A stretch of DNA of 7,829 bases. Source: Lachnospiraceae bacterium UBA7199. Lineage in GTDB: Bacteria; Bacillota; Clostridia; Lachnospirales; Lachnospiraceae. A program made the position numbers and the translations under genes. The stretch covers positions 1 through 7,829 of the forward strand of contig DKUR01000006.1 of assembly GCA_002490775.1 (NCBI GenBank), in the 5' to 3' direction. The notes under the pieces were generated by a model that ran no database searches, was not told the origin of the DNA, and was given only the letters and a program-made list of their open reading frames with translations. This document shows, piece by piece, positions 1 through 5,489 of the stretch (within the stretch, counting starts at the first letter, position 1; every line of letters begins with the position of its first letter).

Positions 1-1
1 T

Positions 2-313
2 ATGGTGGAGGGGATGGAAGCTGCTATGTTTGTTCCAGCCCATGCGGAGGCGTCTGCCGATATAAGGGAACTTGTCTGTTACAACAGGGATAAGGTACAT
101 GAGGTGGCGGAGAAGATTCTATCCATCTGCGAGGAGCCGATATGCTTTGAGAGTATTTTGCAGGAGTTGTTCAAAGGTTATGGGCTTACCATGAGTTTTG
201 AGCAGTATGTGCTGGTGGGCAGCACGGTGCGCTCCTACCTTTCATGGCTGAAAGATAATGGGAAGATGGCGGCTGAATTTCAGGATAATATGCTGCTCTG
301 GCAGAGGGTATAG
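2..313 (+). CDS. MBL-fold metallo-hydrolase, C-terminal part (5' end outside window)
   Basis: The visible 103 residues resemble the C-terminal end of MBL-fold (beta-lactamase-fold) hydrolases of Lachnospiraceae. The segment FVPAHAEA near residues 10-17 fits the last metal-ligand histidine region. The stretch FEQYVLVGSTVRSYLSWLKD near residues 66-85 is characteristic of a helical C-terminal extension that behaves like a small winged-helix cap in this group. Such enzymes are usually cytoplasmic zinc-dependent hydrolases, but the substrate cannot be told from this tail. The frame stays open to the first base, so the ATG at position 2 is probably an internal methionine and the metal-binding HxHxDH motif lies upstream. 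The family call is from recognised sequence style rather than a catalytic motif, hence moderate confidence. Confidence 0.65.
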   Translation: MVEGMEAAMFVPAHAEASADIRELVCYNRDKVHEVAEKILSICEEPICFESILQELFKGYGLTMSFEQYVLVGSTVRSYLSWLKDNGKMAAEFQDNMLLWQRV

Positions 314-318
314 CGTCA

Positions 319-618
319 ATGGCTTGTGAGGCTTATCGGCATAGCACGGTACATTACGACCGGGGTATCCTCCTGAAACTACTACCCGGTTTGATGGGGT
401 GGACAGCAGTAATGACTGATGCAGAGCTTGTGCCGCAACTCCCGGCTATTTGGGCTGAGATAAGAAAGGAAGACAATCCGGGTGGTGTAGAGCAGTATTT
501 TAACAAATTGCATCATACGAAGAAAATCTATAATACACAAACGATAAAAGGAAATCAAACAGGAACATTTCAAGTTCTGTCTGGTTCCCTTTGTTATATA
601 TGCTTGATATCACTGTAA
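319..618 (+). CDS. hypothetical protein, possibly a degraded gene
   Basis: This is a 99-residue frame starting 5 bases after the MBL stop codon. A weak purine stretch (AGAGGG) sits about 10 bases before its ATG. An alternative in-frame start lies at 412. The middle (about residues 31-67, with AELVPQLPAIWAEIRKEDNPGG) looks like genuine helical coding sequence. The last 30 residues look random, and they are encoded by a long hairpin (547-591) that resembles a terminator. I do not recognise the family. The most likely reading is a real gene whose 3' end was lost or frameshifted, or a short gene fused by chance to non-coding sequence. Base composition resembles the upstream MBL gene in its first half and turns AT-rich after about 500. 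Confidence 0.3.
   Translation: MACEAYRHSTVHYDRGILLKLLPGLMGWTAVMTDAELVPQLPAIWAEIRKEDNPGGVEQYFNKLHHTKKIYNTQTIKGNQTGTFQVLSGSLCYICLISL
547..600 (+). terminator. long imperfect hairpin with U-rich tail, probable terminator
   Basis: The left arm from AAAGGAAATC to CAGGAAC (547-565) pairs with the right arm GTTCTGTCTGG to TTCCCTTT (574-592). The stem is close to 19 base pairs, interrupted by one bulged G and two mismatches, around an 8-base loop. It is followed by TTTGTTATAT. The tail is weaker than a classic run of U, so this is a probable rather than certain end for the MBL transcript. Confidence 0.45.
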
Positions 619-854
619 GGTCGTTTGCACGGAACCGTTTCGATGATCGTGGCTAGAAATCCAGAAGTGGCTGTGGGAGGGATTGAGAGATGTGCAAAAT
701 AAGGCGTCCGCTGTGCTGGAAGAGGATCTGCGATATAATTGCCACCGTGGAGGGAAGGACAGTAGACCAAGTGACGAGCTGCGAAGGCCGGAGTAAAGTT
801 AGAGACCAATTACTGCATAAAATTGCGTTGAATCGCAAAAATTTTCATTAGGAA
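619..854 (+). other. intergenic stretch without a convincing gene
   Basis: This is part of a gap of over 300 bases before the ATPase. A start-less open frame runs from 647 to 796 (49 codons, containing WLWEGLRDVQNKASAVLEED) and could be a remnant of a helical protein. A 19-residue frame at 643-702 overlaps it. Neither has a ribosome binding site or a family I recognise. The stretch is richer in G and C than the ATPase gene, unlike typical Clostridia spacer DNA, which fits decayed coding sequence. No tRNA or riboswitch fold was recognised. Confidence 0.35.
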
Positions 855-883
855 TTGTAAAAGCAATCCGAACGAGGTATAAT
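855..883 (+). promoter_or_regulatory. sigma-A type promoter of the ATPase gene
   Basis: TTGTAA (855-860) and a perfect TATAAT (878-883) are separated by exactly 17 bases. This places the transcript start near 890 and gives a leader of about 50 bases before the ATG at 942. It is the best-matching promoter on the plus strand in this window. Confidence 0.75.
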
Positions 884-892
884 ACTAATAAA

Positions 893-921
893 GAATTTTG
901 CGATAACTCGCGAAAAAATTC
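893..921 (+). promoter_or_regulatory. inverted repeat in the ATPase leader, candidate operator or leader hairpin
   Basis: GAATTTTGCGA (893-903) faces TCGCGAAAAAATTC (908-921) across a 4-base spacer. Eleven pairs can form, with a 3-base bulge in the right arm. It starts just after the predicted transcription start. A third copy of the same motif, TCGCAAAAATTTTC, lies at 833-846 upstream of the -35 box, so the promoter is bracketed. This arrangement fits repressor binding as well as an RNA hairpin. The controlling protein is unknown. Confidence 0.4.
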
Positions 922-941
922 AGTAGAACGAGGGCTATGAT

Positions 942-2195
942 ATGGAAATTAAGAGAGACATCTATTTGGATAAGCTCATAAATAAAAAGCACAATGGATT
1001 TATTAAGGTGGTAACTGGCATCCGTCGCTGCGGAAAGTCCTACTTGTTGTTTAATCTGTTCAAGGATTATTTGCTGGCAGAAGGTGTGAATGAACAACAT
1101 ATTATAGAAATTGCGTTTGATTCCTTCGAGAACAAGCGTTTTCGGAATCCGGAGGTCCTGTATCCTTATCTTAAGGAGCAGATTAAAGATGATGGAATGT
1201 ACTATGTGTTGCTGGATGAGGTGCAGCTTTTGGGAGAGTTTGAATCCGTATTAAACAGTCTAATTCGTATGAAAAATGTGGATGTATATGTGACAGGAAG
1301 CAATGCCCGGTTTTTGTCTAAGGATGTAATTACTGAATTTCGGGGACGGGGAGATGAAGTTCATATGCATCCTCTTAGTTTTTCTGAATTTATGTCTGCC
1401 TATTCGGGGACAAAACAGGACGGCTGGAATGAGTATATGCTTTATGGCGGCCTGCCTCCTATCATGAATATTTCAAACCCGGAGGAAAAGATTAATTTTT
1501 TAAAGTCTTTGTTCGAGGAGACTTATATTTCGGATATTGTGGGAAGGCATAATGTACGCAATCGGGCAGAATTGGAGGAACTTTTGAATATTCTTTCATC
1601 TGCTATTGGCTCACTTACAAATCCAACAAAGTTGTCGGCGACTTTCAAAACTATCAAGCAGAAAACCATCAGCAATATAACCATCAAGAGATATATCGAC
1701 TATTTTTGTGATTCTTTTCTGATTGACAGTGCTGTGCGATATGACATTAAGGGGAAGAAGTATATTGATACCCCGGTAAAATATTACTTTACTGATTTGG
1801 GACTGCGTAATGCACGTCTCAATTTTCGCCAGATGGAAGAAACTCATACGATGGAGAATATTATTTTCAATGAGCTGAAGATACGCGGTTTCAATGTGGA
1901 TGTTGGTGTTATCACTTTGAATACAACCAATGAGAAAGGGCACGGAATACGCAGGCAGTTGGAAATTGATTTTGTCTGCAACAAAGGATCTAAGCGTTAT
2001 TATATCCAGTCGGCCTATGCGATTCAAGATCAGGCAAAGATGGAACAGGAGCAACGTTCTCTGATGTTGACTGGCGATTTTTTCAAGAAGATCATTATCA
2101 CGAAAGGTGCACCGGCACCGTATTACAATGACAATGGGATGCTGGTTATGAGTGTCTATGATTTCTTGCTGAATGAGGGTAGCCTGGATAATTGA
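942..2195 (+). CDS. AAA ATPase with C-terminal DUF4143 domain
   Basis: This 417-residue protein has the length and layout of the AAA_14/DUF4143 family of stand-alone ATPases. The Walker A motif is GIRRCGKS (residues 26-33) and Walker B is YYVLLDE (87-93). VTGSN (117-121) matches a sensor strand, and RGRG (134-137) with HPLSFSEF (143-150) is the typical following block. The C-terminal half carries MENIIFNEL (304-312), EIDFV (341-345) and YYIQSAYA (353-360), which correspond to the nuclease-like fold described for DUF4143. The usual ExK lysine is not seen there, so nuclease activity is doubtful. The ATG follows CGAGGG (929-934) by 7 bases. Members are abundant in accessory regions of anaerobes and their cellular role is unsettled. 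The gene appears intact and is transcribed alone from the promoter at 855-883. Confidence 0.9.
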   Translation: MEIKRDIYLDKLINKKHNGFIKVVTGIRRCGKSYLLFNLFKDYLLAEGVNEQHIIEIAFDSFENKRFRNPEVLYPYLKEQIKDDGMYYVLLDEVQLLGEFESVLNSLIRMKNVDVYVTGSNARFLSKDVITEFRGRGDEVHMHPLSFSEFMSAYSGTKQDGWNEYMLYGGLPPIMNISNPEEKINFLKSLFEETYISDIVGRHNVRNRAELEELLNILSSAIGSLTNPTKLSATFKTIKQKTISNITIKRYIDYFCDSFLIDSAVRYDIKGKKYIDTPVKYYFTDLGLRNARLNFRQMEETHTMENIIFNELKIRGFNVDVGVITLNTTNEKGHGIRRQLEIDFVCNKGSKRYYIQSAYAIQDQAKMEQEQRSLMLTGDFFKKIIITKGAPAPYYNDNGMLVMSVYDFLLNEGSLDN

Positions 2196-2200
2196 TTGAT

Positions 2201-2281
2201 GTGAAAACAAAAATTATAGTAAACAAAACGGATAAAAATGCAGTTCCGCAGTGGGAGTTGTACTTTAAAGGGTCAGTGTGA
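2201..2281 (+). CDS. possible 26-residue frame or gene remnant between ATPase and fic
   Basis: A GTG-started frame (or TTG at 2192) begins right after the ATPase stop. It encodes a short peptide ending VPQWELYFKGSV, and its stop codon lies inside the following terminator stem. The composition looks protein-like, but there is no methionine start and no clear ribosome binding site. I do not recognise it. A C-terminal scrap of a lost gene is as likely as a real small protein, or it may be chance. Confidence 0.15.
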   Translation: MKTKIIVNKTDKNAVPQWELYFKGSV

Positions 2282-2299
2282 AAGGTACTGGCCGTTTTT
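2271..2299 (+). terminator. rho-independent terminator after the ATPase gene
   Basis: GGTCAGT (2271-2277) pairs with ACTGGCC (2287-2293), including one G-U pair, across a 9-base loop. GTTTTT follows at 2294-2299. It lies about 75 bases past the ATPase stop and would separate that transcript from fic. Confidence 0.6.
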
Positions 2300-2343
2300 A
2301 AGTTGGTTTAAATTTTGTTTGTATATATTTTTGAATATTGAAA

Positions 2344-2390
2344 TCGCCTAATGATTAAATTTTCGCATAATTTGTGAATGAATTAGGCGA
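2344..2390 (+). repeat. 9-bp perfect inverted repeat around the fic start codon
   Basis: TCGCCTAAT (2344-2352) and ATTAGGCGA (2382-2390) are perfect reverse complements, separated by 29 bases that contain the GTG start of fic. A weaker nested pair AAATT/AATTT lies inside. It may be a regulatory hairpin, an operator, or a scar of the event that removed the normal fic N-terminus. Confidence 0.5.
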
Positions 2391-3363
2391 ATGCGGATTT
2401 TCAATTCAGGAATTATACCTTAAGCAGAAACCAGCCGCACTGGAAAAACTGGTTGAGATAGCAAAAATACAAAGTATTGAGGCTTCTAATAAGATTGAGG
2501 GTATTGTTACGACAAGCATCAGACTTCAGCAGCTTGTTATGGAAAAGACCACGCCAAAGAATAGTGATGAGGAAGAAATCATAGGGTATCGGGATGTTTT
2601 AAATACAATCCATGAGAGCTATGAATATATCCCGATTCGTTCCTCTTATATTTTGCAGCTCCACCGGGATTTATATCAATATTCACAGAAGGATATTGGG
2701 GGAAGGTTTAAGAATACACAGAATGTGATAGCTGAAAACCACCCGGATGGAACGCAGACAATACGATTTACTCCTTTAGCACCCTATGAGACACCGGGGG
2801 CAATCGATTCCATCTGCGATAATTTTAATCAGGCAATCGATGCCTGCATCGTGGATCCGCTGGTATTGATTCCGATTTTCGTCAATGATTTTCTATGTAT
2901 CCACCCATTCAATGACGGAAATGGACGGATGTCGCGCCTGCTCACCACACTTCTATTATATCGGTGCGGGTATGGTGTGGGGAGATATATCAGCTTGGAG
3001 AGCAAAATAGAAAAGACCAAGGAAAATTACTACGATGTATTGGAGCAGTGCGGAATTGGCTGGCACGAGAATGAAAATGATCCGGCGCCATTTATAAAAT
3101 ATATGCTTGGAATCGTGCTGGCTGCTTATAGGGATTTTGAAACAAGGATCAGTCTTGTGGATGAAAAACTGCCTGCAATAGAAATGGTCAGAAAAGCAGT
3201 TTATGAAAAAATCGGTAAATTTACAAAGAGTGAGATTATGGAAATTGTGCCGTCCCTGTCTAAGGCTTCCGTAGAAAATTCGTTGACACAACTGATGAAG
3301 GACGGGGTTATTGACAGGCATGGAAAAGGAAAAGCGACATTCTATACAAGGGTAGATGTGTAG
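2374..3363 (+). CDS. Fic-family AMPylase with intrinsic inhibitory motif, N-terminus apparently truncated
   Basis: Fic enzymes transfer AMP from ATP to hydroxyl side chains of target proteins. The active-site motif HPFNDGNGRMSR (residues 177-188) is complete. It includes the catalytic His177 and the anion-binding GNGR loop. The class II inhibitory motif, S/T-xxx-E-G/N, is present as SNKIEG (38-43), so activity should be self-restrained. DGTQTIRFTPL (125-135) forms the target-docking flap. A winged-helix-like region lies near 266-326. Relatives that I recall have roughly 30 more residues before the ELYLKQKPAALEKLVEIAK segment. Here the first 11 residues look unrelated, the only start is a GTG, an in-frame TAA lies at 2368-2370, and no Shine-Dalgarno site is seen. 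The catalytic core may be folded, but expression is uncertain. It could be a pseudogene with an intact core or a natural short variant. Confidence 0.85.
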   Translation: MNELGECGFSIQELYLKQKPAALEKLVEIAKIQSIEASNKIEGIVTTSIRLQQLVMEKTTPKNSDEEEIIGYRDVLNTIHESYEYIPIRSSYILQLHRDLYQYSQKDIGGRFKNTQNVIAENHPDGTQTIRFTPLAPYETPGAIDSICDNFNQAIDACIVDPLVLIPIFVNDFLCIHPFNDGNGRMSRLLTTLLLYRCGYGVGRYISLESKIEKTKENYYDVLEQCGIGWHENENDPAPFIKYMLGIVLAAYRDFETRISLVDEKLPAIEMVRKAVYEKIGKFTKSEIMEIVPSLSKASVENSLTQLMKDGVIDRHGKGKATFYTRVDV

Positions 3364-3535
3364 AAAAATAACGAGTCCGTTTTCGGGGACACTTGATAAA
3401 GAGAGAATGGCAGGGCTATGCAAATTTTGCAGAATAAAACCCAAGAAAATACACGACGATTTAAGGAAAATGCTTGAAATAACGAAAAATTGCGAAAGCC
3501 TTGAAAATACAGGAAAAAAAGGGAGTTTTAGTGTT
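3364..3535 (+). other. spacer between fic and the phosphatase stump
   Basis: A frame overlapping the fic stop (from 3356) runs through this stretch into the phosphatase-like start at 3536. It contains a lysine- and cysteine-rich segment, LCKFCRIKPKKIHDDLRK, preceded by an in-frame ATG at 3407. I do not recognise it and it lacks a clear ribosome binding site, so I do not call it a gene. Together with the stump and the bases up to 3735 it forms a region of over 300 bases without an intact gene. Confidence 0.3.
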
Positions 3536-3637
3536 ATGATAAAGATTTTGTTTGTCTGTCACGGCAGTCAGTTTTACTATAACCCATACCTTTGTAAACT
3601 GGGGCATAGTAGGGCAAAATATGGCGGGAAACTTTGA
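3536..3637 (+). pseudogene. 5' stump resembling a low-molecular-weight protein tyrosine phosphatase
   Basis: The frame starts MIKILFVCHG, which matches the opening of low-molecular-weight protein tyrosine phosphatases. There the C-(X)5-R-S active-site loop begins right at this cysteine (VCHGNICRSPMAE in intact members that I recall). Here the sequence after CHG becomes SQFYYNPYLC and stops after 33 residues, so the catalytic arginine and nearly all of the protein are missing. A GGGAG site (3521-3525) sits 10 bases before the ATG, as expected for a once functional start. The best reading is a gene cut at about 3564-3567 by insertion or deletion. Ten residues are a short match, so chance cannot be excluded. 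Confidence 0.5.
3575..3611. repeat. imperfect inverted repeat just past the phosphatase break
   Basis: TACTAT (3575-3580) and ATAGTA (3606-3611) are perfect reverse complements, with CCC/GGG pairing further in after a short internal loop. Related TACTAC and CTACTA words recur at about 3643-3659. It lies immediately inside the point where phosphatase similarity ends, so it could belong to the end of an inserted element or a recombinase site. No recombinase gene is visible. Confidence 0.3.
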
Positions 3638-3679
3638 AATTACTACGGTTTAGACTACTAAGGATTGGCTGTGAATGAG

Positions 3680-3714
3680 AAAACGAAAAAGGGCTTGTTG
3701 TAAGCAGCCCTTTT
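3680..3714 (-). terminator. hairpin terminator ending the minus-strand block, usable in both directions
   Basis: AAAAGGGCT (3687-3695) and AGCCCTTTT (3706-3714) are perfect 9-base arms around a 10-base loop. Read on the minus strand the stem runs into TTTTTCGTTTTC, a good U-rich tail, 22 bases after the stop of the gene at 3736. On the plus strand the tail is TTTTCC, so it may also stop transcription coming from the fic side. Confidence 0.75.
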
Positions 3715-3735
3715 CCATGATTTGATACATGTTGA

Positions 3736-4044
3736 TTACGCTTCTGAACCCTTTTCTTTTGTTCCTATGGGCAGGCATTTTTCCAAAAGTATCTCTTTAC
3801 AGTCGGAAAACCCAAGCAGATAGGCGAGCATCCCATACCGGGAGCCGAGCGCGTTTTGCTCACTGACATAGCGGTCAATCAGCAGCCGCACTTCTTCCGA
3901 CAAGTCCAGTTCTTCTAGCCTGCCGGAATATTCGTCAGACTTGCGGATGATTTCCTGATATTGACTGTCACTGTTTGTGATGCCGTTCATGACACCATTC
4001 ATGCGGACGCCCATGAGCTGGTATAGTGCAGATTCTTTTCCCAT
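3736..4044 (-). CDS. small helical protein of unknown function
   Basis: This 102-residue protein starts at the ATG complementary to 4042-4044. I chose this start over one 18 codons further out because a near-perfect AAAGGAGG (4051-4058) lies 6 bases before it. The longer start would also fall inside the promoter. The protein begins MGKESALYQLMGVRMNGV and appears entirely alpha-helical, with charged heptad-like stretches (KSDEYSGRLEELDLSEEVRLLIDRY) and a C-terminal ALGSRYGMLAYLLGFSDCKEILLE block. It has no signal peptide or membrane segment. It reminds me of short DUF6809-like proteins of Clostridia, but I cannot confirm that. It is richer in G and C than hsdS upstream of it, and has its own promoter and terminator, so it is probably a separate unit rather than part of the hsd operon. 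Confidence 0.75.
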   Translation of the reverse strand: MGKESALYQLMGVRMNGVMNGITNSDSQYQEIIRKSDEYSGRLEELDLSEEVRLLIDRYVSEQNALGSRYGMLAYLLGFSDCKEILLEKCLPIGTKEKGSEA

Positions 4045-4069
4045 CAAATCCCTCCTTTCGTGGTGTCTG

Positions 4070-4098
4070 ATATTACCTCTAAATTCAGAAGTTATCAA
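4070..4098 (-). promoter_or_regulatory. sigma-A type promoter of the small helical protein gene
   Basis: On the minus strand, TTGATA (complement of 4093-4098) and TAATAT (complement of 4070-4075) are separated by exactly 17 bases. The predicted start of transcription is near 4063, about 19 bases before the ATG, just enough for the ribosome binding site at 4051-4058. It lies between the hsdS stop and this gene. Confidence 0.65.
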
Positions 4099-4130
4099 GA
4101 GGAAAGTTAGGACTATAAAAGTTATGTTAT

Positions 4131-5489
4131 TTATGAAAAAATCTCTGATTCAAATTCTATTTGTGCTTCGTCTTTATATTTTTTTGCTTTTTTGTAATAA
4201 ACATTGGCTCCCCCTTTAGTATCATTGTAATTTTTGATGATTTCCTTTTGTATAGGAATAGAAGGAACTGGAATACGAATAGCACCTATTTCATCACTGT
4301 TCAAATTATATTGACCACCACCTTGTCTCCGCATAACAGCAATTTGCTCACGAACAAGGGGTGTCATAAACATAATATTCACGTATTCCGACAAAACCTT
4401 AGTTGTATCAAAACGATATCGAATTAAATAGGAAGCATATGTATAAATTTCATTGCTATTAAATACAGCAGCTTTTCCAACCAAATCTTTACTGCCATTT
4501 GTTCTTGTGATCAAGAAATCACCCGGTTTCAAGATCCATTTATCTGGCTCCTTGTCAGTAACAGCACATTGTTTAGGCAAATATTTAAGTCCCGAATAAT
4601 CTATTTCACCATTTACCACATTTGACATTCTTAAGACTGGAATCATACCTTTTTTCATTTCTGTAGAGGCTTTTACTGATAGGCCAAATAATGATTCTTT
4701 CTGTAAATCTCCAATGCAATAATTGGCATAGTTAAAACTGTTATATATGTTTTCTAAACGACCTTCCTTTTGAATATATTCGACCTCCCAACGTCGTGTA
4801 GAGGCAAAAGGAACAATTTGCATAACAGTATTGTTCTCTGATTTTTTAAGCGTTTCTTGTTTTAAATCTGAAACTTTTGACTGAATATCGTAAAGAAGAT
4901 TAGCACCAAAGTCATTACCACTCAGTATATTTTTCTCGGCTTTATCGAGCGTTTCATGGTAGGTTCTCAAAATTGCTTCCTGCTCGGTTATTGAGGGAAC
5001 GGGAATCTCAAAATTCTTTATGAATTCATATCTTGCGCGAGTTTTCATGCCTTTAGGTTTTACAGAAGCAACATACTCCATAAATGACCGACACCGCAAT
5101 GAAAGAAAAAGATATTCAGGTTTAGTTACTGTTGTATCAATTATATAGGATGTATAATCGGTGGATGCATAAAGATCTCCCCAAACATTGACAGCAAATG
5201 CACCTTTTTCAAAGTTGATATTTGAAACTAATAAATCATTTATACATGATTTGTTCATATCATTTTTTATAATACGATCTTTAAAGAAAATGTGACCATC
5301 TATAAATCTGATTTTGTTAACAACTTGTCTGTCTTTAGGGACATCCTTGGCTTTTACCTTTTCTTTTCTTGGCTTAATTATTTTTTCTAAGGAAATCATT
5401 GGATATTTACTATGTAATTCTTTTGTATAAAGAATCATATCTATATTCCAATCCATAAAAAGCGAAAATTTTTTAGGGGTCAAAATCAT
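4131..5489 (-). CDS. hsdS: type I restriction-modification specificity subunit HsdS
   Basis: The 452-residue protein has the two-half design of specificity subunits, which bind a split DNA target and hold the methyltransferase subunits. The first target-recognition domain covers about residues 30-165 and ends in IPVPSITEQEAILRTYHETLDKAE, followed by a spacer helix. The second covers about 255-410, with KPGDFLITRTNGS (321-333) and GGGQYNLNSDEIGAIRIPVPS (390-410), followed by a second helix, IQKEIIKNYNDTK onward. Both IPVPS turns (162-166 and 406-410) introduce the conserved spacer helices. Its ATG overlaps the hsdM stop by 4 bases (ATGA), implying translational coupling. The gene looks full length and AT-rich. 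No second hsdS, inverted cassette or recombinase is seen here, so there is no sign of phase variation. Confidence 0.92.
   Translation of the reverse strand: MILTPKKFSLFMDWNIDMILYTKELHSKYPMISLEKIIKPRKEKVKAKDVPKDRQVVNKIRFIDGHIFFKDRIIKNDMNKSCINDLLVSNINFEKGAFAVNVWGDLYASTDYTSYIIDTTVTKPEYLFLSLRCRSFMEYVASVKPKGMKTRARYEFIKNFEIPVPSITEQEAILRTYHETLDKAEKNILSGNDFGANLLYDIQSKVSDLKQETLKKSENNTVMQIVPFASTRRWEVEYIQKEGRLENIYNSFNYANYCIGDLQKESLFGLSVKASTEMKKGMIPVLRMSNVVNGEIDYSGLKYLPKQCAVTDKEPDKWILKPGDFLITRTNGSKDLVGKAAVFNSNEIYTYASYLIRYRFDTTKVLSEYVNIMFMTPLVREQIAVMRRQGGGQYNLNSDEIGAIRIPVPSIPIQKEIIKNYNDTKGGANVYYKKAKKYKDEAQIEFESEIFS

Noticed and set aside
594..838. Two overlapping minus-strand frames of 61-71 codons in the gap before the ATPase
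   Set aside because: No ribosome binding site, no recognisable family, and they overlap each other in different frames.
1611..2210. 199-codon minus-strand frame opposite the ATPase gene
   Set aside because: It lies wholly antisense to a clear AAA/DUF4143 coding sequence, has no recognisable domain, and its composition is that of a shadow frame.
2303..2331. Possible promoter for fic (TTGGTT-17-TATTTT)
   Set aside because: Both boxes are poor matches, and AT-rich spacer gives such hits by chance, so it was not annotated.
3371..3395. Terminator after fic (GTCC/GGAC hairpin)
   Set aside because: Only about four pairs form and there is no U-tract after it.
2956..3444. 162-codon minus-strand frame opposite fic
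   Set aside because: It is antisense to the conserved Fic core and C-terminus, is rich in Ile, Phe, His and Cys as shadow frames are, and has no ribosome binding site.
4045..4098. Longer start for the small helical protein (18 extra codons)
   Set aside because: The extra codons coincide with the ribosome binding site and the promoter boxes at 4070-4098. The internal ATG has an ideal AAAGGAGG site.
4131..5489. Phase-variable hsdS cassette
   Set aside because: Only one specificity gene is present, and there are no long inverted repeats or recombinase in the window.
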